This document shows, piece after piece, positions 57,359-64,000 of a stretch of 64,000 nucleotides of DNA. A program made the translations under genes and the position numbers. The notes below the pieces were generated by a model, which did no database searches, had not been told where the DNA came from, and saw nothing but the letters and a program-made list of their open reading frames with translations. This stretch comes from CBDATA01 sp965215615 (GTDB lineage Bacteria > Acidobacteriota > Vicinamibacteria > Marinacidobacterales > Marinacidobacteraceae), in NCBI GenBank assembly GCA_965215615.1, contig OZ244068.1, positions 744,001-808,000 on the forward strand. The letters run 5' to 3'. Every line of letters begins with the position of its first letter. Positions within the stretch are counted from its first letter, which is position 1.

Positions 57359-60300
57359 TCAGTTTTCCGGAAGCCGCCGTCCCGGAGTCCACGGTGCCCC
57401 CGCCGCTTCGAGCTCCGCTTCCAGCCCGGCGAGATCGGTCTCGATCAGCTCCCGCAGTTCGGCACCGAGTCCGGTGAATTCCTCGCCGGCGATGCGGAGG
57501 CTCTCCCGCTGGGTAGTCGTGGGCATTTCGCGGGTATTCCAGTGGCCACCGGCTACCCGCGCCGCCCGGCCACGAATTCCCGGCACTGCCGGGTGGTTCC
57601 GCGACTGCCGCGCCGGATCCCCGTTCAGCCGGACTTCGAGGTCCGAGAGCGTCCGGAGGATTCCGTCCATCCGGGAGAAGAGCGCGGGGGCCGCGTTCGG
57701 GGTCTCGACGAGCGCCGCCCGCATGTGACGGAGCCGCTCCCGCACTCGGCGGGCTTCGGCGGCCGCTCCGTGGATCTGCCGGAGCAGCCCCGCGGTCTCC
57801 TGCTGGAAGGCCGCCACCGCCGCCGGATCGGTCCCTTCGGCGAGCGTCGGAACCGGTTTCACCCGGAATCGCTGGGGTTCGCCGAGGTTCCGCGCCCCCT
57901 CCGCGGTCACCGCAACGAGGCGCGCTTCGTACTCACCGGGGGCCATGAGCGGCCCCTGCGGCGGGGTGGCCCACGGCGGGGTGAATCCGGGCTCGGTCAG
58001 GTTCACCGGAGCCGGAGCCGGCCCCCGAAGGTCCCAGCTCACCCGGTGGACACCCTTTTTCGCCGGGCCCGCGACCCGACGGACGACCCGGCCGGCATCG
58101 TCCCGGATTTCGACGAGGATCTTCGGCGGGGCTTCGAGGCCTTCCACCCGCAGCGTCTCGAAGCCGGGGAAGGGGATGTCCTCCCCCGCCTCCCGCGCTT
58201 GCTTCTCCCCGGCGCGCCGCGCCTCGCGGGCGGTCGGAAAATCCTCCGGCAGCCGGTAGGTCAGAACCGCCCCGAAAGGCGGGTTCTTCGCCACATAGGC
58301 GGTGCTGCCCTGCGTGGGTCGCCCCGGAGCCTGCGCGGGAACCGAAGGCACGTACCACCAGGCATCGCGGAGCGGAAAAAGCGTCGGCTCGCCCGATTCG
58401 ACCGCCGCCGCCATGCCGCGGAGCGGGGCGTAGTCGTCGAGGATGTAGAAGCCTCTTCCGAAGGTCGCCCCCACCAGGTCGTCGTCGCGGCGCTGGAGCT
58501 TCAGATCGCGGAAGGCGATGGTGGGAGAGCCCTTGAGCGGAACCCAGTTGACGCCGCGATTCCCACTGACCCGGAGGCCGAACTCGGTGGCGAGGAAGAG
58601 GAGGTCCGGATCCTCGTGGTCCTGCTGGATGGCCCACAGGATCGTCCCCTCGGGCAGATCGCCAGCGAGCGAGCGCCAGCTTTGCCCCAGATCGCGGCTC
58701 TCGAAGAGATACGGCCGGAAGTCGCCCATCTTGTGGTTGTCGGCCACGACGAAGAGCGTTTCCGCCTCGTGGACCGAAAACTCCACGTCGTTCACGAAAG
58801 AAAGCGCCGGGAGTCCGGGAAGATCGGCCGCCCGGTCCCAGCTCGCGCCGCCGTCGCCGCTCACGTGAACGAGCCCGTCGTCGCTCCCGGTGACGAGCGT
58901 GCCGGTGCGCACCGGCGACTCGCTGATCGCAGTGAGGGTGGCGTAGCGCGACATCGCCCCGGTATCGTGGAGGGCATCCACGCTCCAGATCCGGTCGTAG
59001 AACGGAAGCTCGTACCGGTTGCGGCCGGTCGTCAGGTCGGGACTCGCGGCGGTCCAGGAAGCTCCCCGGTCATCGCTCCGCCAGACCCGCTGCGAGCCGA
59101 ACCACACCCGGTCCGGATCGTGGGGGCTGAGCAGCAGCGGGGCATCCCAGTTCCACCGCTCGGGGGGCTCGCCGGGGGCGGGAAGCGGCTGGATGTGGAG
59201 GACTTCCTGGCTCCGCCGGTGAACCCGCTGGAGGTTTCCCTGCTGGGTCATCAGGTAGAGCAGGTCGGGGTCGCGGGGGTCCATCGCCACGCCGTAACCG
59301 TCCGCCCCGAGCGGGACATACCAGTCCCGGTTGCGGACCCCTTCGATGTTCTGGGTGCGCGAAGGCCCATGCAGCGTCCCGAGATCCTGCGCGCCGCCGA
59401 GGATGTCGTAGAAGGGCTCGCGGTTGCTCAGCGCCACCTTGTAGAACTGCGAGATCGGCATGTTGGGGAAGTGGCGCCACGTCGCTCCGCCATCGAAGGT
59501 CTCGTAGAGACCGGCATCGCTGCCCGCCAGCATGTGGAGCGAGTCGTCCGGGTCGATCCAGAGCGCATGGTTGTCGCTGTGCTTTTCGCGCCCGTTCCCG
59601 AGAACCGAAAATGTCTGTCCTCCGTCGCGGGTCACGTGGAAAAACACATCCATCTGGATCACCGTGTCCCGGTCGTTCGGGTCGGCTTCGATCTCCTGGT
59701 AGTAGTGCGGCCCGGTCCCTCCCGAGATGTAGGAGCTCCGCTTCTTCCAGCTTTCGCCGCGATCCTCCGACCGGTAGAACCCGCGCCCCTCGGCATCCGC
59801 CTCGATGGTGGCGAACACGAGTTCCGGTGCCGCCGGGGTCACCGCGAGGCCGATCTTGCCGAGATCGCCTTCGGGAAAGCCGCGGCGGATCTTCCGGAAA
59901 CTCGCGCCGCCGTCGGTGGACTTGTGGATCCCGGAACCCGGCCCGCCGGCGAGGAACGACCAGACGTGCCGGCGGCGCTGGTAGGAAGCCGCATAGACGA
60001 TGTCCGGGTTCCCGGGTGCGAATTCGAGGTCGGTCGCCCCGGTGTCGGGGCCGAGGTCGAGAGTCCGGGTCCAGCTCGCGCCTCCGTCCTCGCTGAGGAA
60101 GACCCCGCGGTCGCCGCCGCCGCTCCAGAGCGGCCCCTCCGCCGCCACGAGCACCCGGTCGCCGTCCCGCGGGTCCACCAGGATCTTCCCGATGTGTTCG
60201 GATCGTTCGAGCCCCATCCGCTCCCACGAGCCGCCCCCGTCCCGACTCCGATAGATGCCGTCGCCCCAGCCCACGTGCCGGCCGCTCACGTTTTCGCCGG

Positions 60301-60616
60301 TCCCCACCCAGACGGTCTCCGGGTTTCGGGGATCGAGCGCGACCGTCCCGATCGAGTACGAGGCCTCGGAATCGAAAATCGGAGTCCAGGTCGTCCCGGC
60401 GTTCTCTGTCTTCCAGAGTCCCCCGGAGCCGACCGCGACATACCAGGTGGAGCGTTTTTCCGGGTGGACCGCGATGTCGGCGATCCGGCCGCCCATGAGT
60501 GCCGGCCCCACCTCGCGGAGCCGGAGGCCCGAGATCGCCTCGGCGACTTCGGTCTGGGCGGCCGCCGGAGCTGCCGCCAGCAGCAGGAGGAAAGAGAGGA
60601 GAGGGTTTCGGGACAT
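57359..60616 (-). CDS. Exported BNR/sortilin-type beta-propeller protein
   Basis: The 1085-residue protein has a Sec signal (MSRNPLLSFLLLLAAAPAAAQ). Many BNR/Asp-box repeats follow, each with S-D-G-G-x-S-W or similar: YRSRDGGGSWER, LSEDGGASWTR, YRSEDRGESWKK, TRDGGQTF and others, through about residue 700. They form one or two propellers like VPS10 and xyloglucanase proteins. The last 370 residues contain an Ig-like or FlgD-like domain (VLTYRLPEDFP) and a helical tail. Many environmental bacteria carry families of these; substrate is unknown and catalytic Asp residues cannot be assigned. Confidence 0.88.
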   Translation of the reverse strand: MSRNPLLSFLLLLAAAPAAAQTEVAEAISGLRLREVGPALMGGRIADIAVHPEKRSTWYVAVGSGGLWKTENAGTTWTPIFDSEASYSIGTVALDPRNPETVWVGTGENVSGRHVGWGDGIYRSRDGGGSWERMGLERSEHIGKILVDPRDGDRVLVAAEGPLWSGGGDRGVFLSEDGGASWTRTLDLGPDTGATDLEFAPGNPDIVYAASYQRRRHVWSFLAGGPGSGIHKSTDGGASFRKIRRGFPEGDLGKIGLAVTPAAPELVFATIEADAEGRGFYRSEDRGESWKKRSSYISGGTGPHYYQEIEADPNDRDTVIQMDVFFHVTRDGGQTFSVLGNGREKHSDNHALWIDPDDSLHMLAGSDAGLYETFDGGATWRHFPNMPISQFYKVALSNREPFYDILGGAQDLGTLHGPSRTQNIEGVRNRDWYVPLGADGYGVAMDPRDPDLLYLMTQQGNLQRVHRRSQEVLHIQPLPAPGEPPERWNWDAPLLLSPHDPDRVWFGSQRVWRSDDRGASWTAASPDLTTGRNRYELPFYDRIWSVDALHDTGAMSRYATLTAISESPVRTGTLVTGSDDGLVHVSGDGGASWDRAADLPGLPALSFVNDVEFSVHEAETLFVVADNHKMGDFRPYLFESRDLGQSWRSLAGDLPEGTILWAIQQDHEDPDLLFLATEFGLRVSGNRGVNWVPLKGSPTIAFRDLKLQRRDDDLVGATFGRGFYILDDYAPLRGMAAAVESGEPTLFPLRDAWWYVPSVPAQAPGRPTQGSTAYVAKNPPFGAVLTYRLPEDFPTAREARRAGEKQAREAGEDIPFPGFETLRVEGLEAPPKILVEIRDDAGRVVRRVAGPAKKGVHRVSWDLRGPAPAPVNLTEPGFTPPWATPPQGPLMAPGEYEARLVAVTAEGARNLGEPQRFRVKPVPTLAEGTDPAAVAAFQQETAGLLRQIHGAAAEARRVRERLRHMRAALVETPNAAPALFSRMDGILRTLSDLEVRLNGDPARQSRNHPAVPGIRGRAARVAGGHWNTREMPTTTQRESLRIAGEEFTGLGAELRELIETDLAGLEAELEAAGAPWTPGRRLPEN

Positions 60617-60673
60617 GGCCTCATCCTATCCGCCGAAGCCGTAGAATCTCCGCTCTCCGGAGGGGGAATTCCC

Positions 60674-61747
60674 ATGCGTACCCACCTGTTGATCGCCTTT
60701 TTCGCTTCGTTCGCGCTTTCCTGCGGCCCCGCCGACATGGAGGTCGAAATGGAGATGGAGGCCGAAGTCCAGATATCGAGGAACGACGACTTCCCGAACC
60801 CGTATTCGGCTGAAGCGATGTGGGGCAACCTGCCCGACGGGCGGACCTGGGGCGCGATCAGCGCGGTCTATCCGTCAGCCGACGGCAACATCTGGACCGC
60901 GGAGCGCTGCGGCACGAACTGGTGTGGAGATCAGCCGGACGTGGACCCGATCGTCCTCTTCAGCCCGGACGGCGAGCCGATCCGCAGCTTCGGAGCCGGG
61001 GTCATCGCGTGGCCGCACGGGATGTTCGTGGATCACGAGGGGAACCTCTGGATCGCCGATGCGACGGGCTTCGTCGAGCCGGAGGAAGTTCCCGAAGGCC
61101 TCGGCCACCAGGTGGTCAAGTTCAGCCCGGAGGGCGAGGTGCTGATGGTGCTCGGCGAACCCGGTGTCGCGGGTGAGGGCGAGGGCCAGTTCCGGATGCC
61201 GTCCGATGTGCTGGTCGCTCCGGACGGGACCATCTTCGTCGCCGACGGCCACAACTCGAGCGGCAACAATCGGATCCAGAAGTTCTCGGCCGACGGCGCG
61301 TTCCTCGCGAGCTTCGGCGAGACGGGAACCGGCCCCGGCCAGTTCCGCGATCCGCACGCGCTCGCGATGGATTCCATGGGCCGCCTCTTCGTCGGCGACC
61401 GGGGCAACAACCGGATCCAGATCCTCGACCAGGACGGCAACTTCATCGAGGAGTGGCTCCAGTTCGGCCGGCCGAGCGGGGTTTTCATCGATTCCGAGGA
61501 CCGGATCTACGTGGCCGATTCCGAGTCCACCTCGGAAGCGAACCCCGGTTTCGGCCGCGGCATCCGCATCGGGAGCGCCCGCGACGGCAGCATCCAGTAC
61601 TACCTGCCGGATGATGTTTCGGATCTCGAACCGGGTGCCGAGCCGGTGACCAGCGGCCCCGAAGGCATCGCGGTGGATGCCGAGGGCGGGGTCTATGGCG
61701 GCGAGGTCCGCCAGAGGATGGTCCGCAAGTTCTCGCCGATGGAGTAG
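60674..61747 (+). CDS. NHL-repeat lipoprotein
   Basis: The 357-residue protein has a lipoprotein signal ending SFALSC. A curious acidic Met/Glu stretch, MEVEMEMEAEV, follows the lipidated Cys. NHL beta-propeller repeats come next: GMFVDHEGNLWIAD, SDVLVAPDGTIFVADGH, ALAMDSMGRLFVGDRGNNRIQ and GVFIDSEDRIYVAD. Such proteins bind ligands or act as peptidylglycine-like lyases; no catalytic set is evident. GGAGGGGG stands about 8 nt before the ATG. It is divergent from the BNR gene, with 57 bp between. Confidence 0.88.
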   Translation: MRTHLLIAFFASFALSCGPADMEVEMEMEAEVQISRNDDFPNPYSAEAMWGNLPDGRTWGAISAVYPSADGNIWTAERCGTNWCGDQPDVDPIVLFSPDGEPIRSFGAGVIAWPHGMFVDHEGNLWIADATGFVEPEEVPEGLGHQVVKFSPEGEVLMVLGEPGVAGEGEGQFRMPSDVLVAPDGTIFVADGHNSSGNNRIQKFSADGAFLASFGETGTGPGQFRDPHALAMDSMGRLFVGDRGNNRIQILDQDGNFIEEWLQFGRPSGVFIDSEDRIYVADSESTSEANPGFGRGIRIGSARDGSIQYYLPDDVSDLEPGAEPVTSGPEGIAVDAEGGVYGGEVRQRMVRKFSPME

Positions 61748-61750
61748 GGC

Positions 61751-63118
61751 TTGTTCGAAACGAAGGAGCAGATCCTCGACCAGCTCCGCGCCGGTGAAGA
61801 CAGCCGGGCGGAGTGCAAGGAGATTCGCTTCGGCAAGAGCGGTGTTCTGTCACCGAACACCGAGAGTTTCGCTGCCGGGATGGTGGCGTTCGCCAACGTT
61901 GAGGGTGGCGCGCTATTCCTCGGTATCAAGGACTCTGGCGAAGCAGCGGGAATCCCGGCAGAGAAGACGGGTGTCGTCGAGAGGTGGGTCATCGATGTGG
62001 CGACGAACAACTGCGATCCTCCCATCCGTCCGGGCGCACGCAGTGTCTGTCTTCCCGTAGCGGGGGGCGATGTCCGGCCTATCCTCATCGTCACGATTCC
62101 TCGGGGTGTCTTCGTTCATCAGACTTCGGCAGGCGCGTACTACGCCAGGGTCGGATCGACGAAGCAACGACTCACGTCCCCCGAGCTTGCGCGTCTTTTT
62201 CAGGAGCGTGGCCGAGGATTCGTCTTCGACGAGCAGCCGGTCTTCGCCGCCGACGTGAACGAACTGGATTGGAAACGCCTCGAGACTTTTTTTGGCCGCA
62301 CGCCGAAAATTCCCTGGCTCGACCTGTTCCGCAACACCCGGGTGACCACTAGCAGGCTGTGGATAAACTGGCGTGAGCACCGAGACGGGTGAGGCGCCCG
62401 GCTGACAAGGCGCGTGAGTGAGCAATAGCAGCGCTATTTCGAGCGAATCGCAACGAAGAGCGAGCCTCCAGGCGAGCGTTCAGACGGGATGCATCGCTCG
62501 TCGAATGCCGCGTTAGTTTTTCCACAGCCTGCTAGCGACGATCAGGGGCAGGAGCGGCCGTCGGTGGCCGGCCTGCTCGCCTTCGGGCGCGACCACACCG
62601 AGCACTTGCGGAGCGCCTGGATCGAAGCCGCCTGTTTCCATGGAACCCGGCTCTCATCCGACGATCTGGTCCACGAGGACCGGATTCGCCTCACCGCGCC
62701 GGACCAGATCGACGCGGCGGTCGCTTTCGCGATGCGCTTCGCCGGGAGCGATTCGTACGATATGGATGTCGTGGAGGAGGCAGTCGTCAACGCCGTCGCC
62801 CATCGGGACTATTCGCTCGACGGGGCCAAGATCCGGTTCTTCCTGTTCGCCGACCGTCTGGAGCTGATGAGCCCCGGCAAGCTCCCCAACACGATGACCT
62901 TGAACGAGATGCCCTACCGCGTCTTCGCCCGCAACCAGCTTCTGGTGAGCTTTCTCTCGCGGATCCACAGCAAGCGCACCGGCAAGGCCTTTCTCGAATC
63001 CCGGGGAGAGGGAGTCCGCCGGATCCTCGAAGGCGGCGAAGCCCATTCCGGCCGCCGCCCGGAGTACGAACTCTTCGGCGAGGAGCTCCGCCTGACGATC
63101 TGGGCCCGCCCCGGCTGA
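61751..63118 (+). pseudogene. AlbA_2 / GHKL-type regulator gene interrupted by a 179-bp element
   Basis: The 5' part (61751-62352) encodes an AlbA_2 (divergent AAA-4, Schlafen-like) domain: SRAECKEIRFGKSG, then MVAFANVEGGALFLGIKDSG. The 3' part continues with RPSVAGLLAFG and a GHKL-type ATPase-like half, EEAVVNAVAHRDYS and SPGKLPN. Between them lies the element at 62353-62531, which adds in-frame stops. Dropping the element and one CTAG copy rejoins TTS-DDQGQERPSVAG in frame and gives 394 residues. Such proteins are usually DNA-binding regulators. TTG start, 3 nt after the NHL gene. Confidence 0.85.
62353..62531. mobile_element. 179-bp MITE-like element with terminal inverted repeats and CTAG duplication
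   Basis: The left end CAGGCTGTGGATAAACT and the right end, read inward, CAGGCTGTGGAAAAACT differ at one of 17 positions. CTAG flanks both sides (62349-62352 and 62532-62535). The inside has no coding frame. The 4-bp YTAR-type or TA-type target fits elements moved by IS5/IS427-like or IS630-like transposases; none is encoded here. If TA is taken as the duplication, the ends become one base longer on each side (62352-62532). Confidence 0.88.
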
Positions 63119-63228
63119 CCGCGGCGCAACCCCCGGGCGGTCTCTCTTTGGCATGATGGAACCGGCGATCCCGCCTCGGGACGAAGTACTGCGTGGATGG
63201 TGCCATCGAGGCAGAAGGAGGAGACACG

Positions 63229-63468
63229 ATGCTTGAAGAACACGACCGGATCGTCCTTACAGGCGACCTTGCCGTCGCCGGCCGGCGGGCAGGTGATGTC
63301 GGCACAATTGTTCATGTTTATCGGGACGGCGAAGCCTTCGAGGTGGAGTTTTTTGCTCTCGATGGCAAGACGGCAGCCATCGCGACGGCACCCGCTGCCA
63401 AGGTGCGTCCCGTGACAGCAACCGATCTGACTCACGCACGGGTGCTGGAGGACGCAGAAAAGCGCTGA
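63229..63468 (+). CDS. DUF4926 protein
   Basis: These 79 residues match the DUF4926 pattern: HDRIVLTGDLAVAGRRAGDVGTIVHVY, then EVEFFALDGKTAAIATAPAAKVRP, a small SH3-like beta-barrel of unknown role often beside toxin-antitoxin-type genes. I chose the ATG at 63229 because AGGAGGAG lies 6 nt before it; longer in-frame starts upstream lack a site. No partner gene is adjacent. Confidence 0.82.
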   Translation: MLEEHDRIVLTGDLAVAGRRAGDVGTIVHVYRDGEAFEVEFFALDGKTAAIATAPAAKVRPVTATDLTHARVLEDAEKR

Positions 63469-63632
63469 CCAGCATCAGATCGACTGTTGCCGGGGTTTCG
63501 ATCCAGGCCGGAGGGAGCGGAGAGATCGGGGCGTGATCGGCGGATCGGGAATTGAGCTTCTCAGATGGGCAACGCCGGCCGCGGGTTGCGACGGGTTCCT
63601 GTCCGACCCGTCCTCGCGGGGCTCGCAGGCGA

Positions 63633-63638
63633 TACCAT
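63633..63638 (+). promoter_or_regulatory. Possible -10 element giving a near-leaderless transcript
   Basis: TACCAT, identical to the rpsA -10, ends 8 nt before the ATG at 63647. A start 7 nt downstream would leave almost no leader. No good -35 is visible. The rest of the 178-bp gap (63469-63646) shows no gene. Confidence 0.3.
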
Positions 63639-63646
63639 CGGCCGCG

Positions 63647-64000
63647 ATGAGCAAGAACACGCAGACCCGCAGTCGGCGGGAGTTCGTCAAGTCCGTCGCC
63701 GCTGGTTCGGCCGCCTCCGCTGTTGCGGCGCTTCCGTCGCGGTCGTCGGGTGCCCGCCGGACGACGATGGCCCGCCGCGCTTCCGGCCAGATTGCGCCGT
63801 CCGATCGTCTCGGGCTCGCGGTGATCGGGGCTGGCGGGATGGGCATGGCGGATACGGACACCGCGCTCCGGGTTCCGGGTGTGGAACTGGTTGCCGCCTG
63901 CGACATCTTCGACGGCCGTCTCGAAGCGGTTCGCGCCCGCCACGGCGACATCTTCACCACCCGCGACCATCGGGAGCTCCTCGCCCGCGAGGAAGTGGAC
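63647..64000 (+). CDS. Tat-exported Gfo/Idh/MocA-family oxidoreductase (3' truncated)
   Basis: The first 118 residues are visible; the gene runs off the window. A twin-arginine signal, SRREFVKSVAAGSAASAVAAL, directs folded export. A Rossmann fold then begins: LGLAVIGAGGMGMAD (GxGxxG) and ELVAACDIFDGRLEAV. Family members oxidise or reduce sugars and related substrates with NAD(P). Many acidobacterial and planctomycete genomes carry such exported members. The substrate cannot be set. Confidence 0.88.
   Translation, partial: MSKNTQTRSRREFVKSVAAGSAASAVAALPSRSSGARRTTMARRASGQIAPSDRLGLAVIGAGGMGMADTDTALRVPGVELVAACDIFDGRLEAVRARHGDIFTTRDHRELLAREEVD

Noticed and set aside
57305..60673. Long plus-strand frame running into the NHL gene
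   Set aside because: It is the reverse of the BNR gene. Only the part from 60674 has a start site, signal peptide and domain.
62489..62540. ATG at 62489 as a true start of a separate downstream gene
   Set aside because: Its first residues come from the mobile element, and the family match begins only after the right CTAG, so it is the 3' part of the interrupted gene.

Overview
The window is a dense, GC-rich stretch of a diderm (Gram-negative type) bacterial chromosome. The diderm assignment rests on an autotransporter-like barrel, two RND pumps with a lipoprotein adaptor, a Tat signal and lipoprotein signals. GTG and TTG starts are common, many stop/start codons overlap by 4 nt, and the mix of genes (fused isobutyryl-CoA mutase, very long BNR-repeat secreted protein, creatininase-like protein, PepSY membrane protein, ECF regulation) suggests an uncultured Acidobacteriota- or Gemmatimonadota-like lineage. 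That placement is inference; no 16S rRNA is present.

Layout: (1) 1-10922 is the 3' part of a giant surface adhesin made of Calx-beta-type repeats, ending in an outer-membrane barrel; its DNA is highly repetitive. (2) 10950-20866 is a plus-strand unit: promoter, structured leader, ribosomal protein S1, an IHF/HU protein, IcmF, a lone B12-binding mutase subunit, biotin ligase, an unknown helical protein and ComEC. mazG converges on comEC. (3) 21555-27377 is a second unit: DUF1844 protein, ribF, an anti-sigma partner-switching module (STAS, kinase, PP2C phosphatase), cysS and a YraN nuclease-fold protein, followed by three tRNAs (Gly, Cys, Leu), a PepSY membrane protein and a probable 6S RNA with terminator. 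A trans-sulfuration PLP enzyme lies on the minus strand. (4) 30704-40014 is an envelope-stress type locus: ECF sigma factor, anti-sigma factor, Spy/CpxP-like protein, RND pump, adaptor, second RND pump. (5) 40461-50663 centres on one-carbon metabolism: gcvT-gcvH-gcvP, a nitrilase, a membrane protein, a creatininase-like protein, a class V aminotransferase, thyA, folA and a RidA protein. (6) 50748-64000 is more accessory: vapBC, transketolase, a radical SAM fusion protein, a DUF6884 gene, a frameshifted gene, an AT-rich perfect palindrome, a BNR-repeat secreted protein, an NHL-repeat lipoprotein, and an AlbA_2/GHKL-type regulator interrupted by a short non-coding element. The end has a DUF4926 protein and the start of a Tat-exported Gfo/Idh/MocA oxidoreductase.

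The most striking observation is at 62353-62531: a 179-bp element with 17-bp terminal inverted repeats and a CTAG duplication sits inside the AlbA_2 gene, and removing it with one CTAG restores a continuous 394-residue protein across the junction. Other points of interest are the 6S RNA candidate, the creatininase-like protein with changed metal ligands, the partner-switching module without a sigma factor, and the ECF-linked double RND pump. No CRISPR array, large prophage or intact transposase gene is present.
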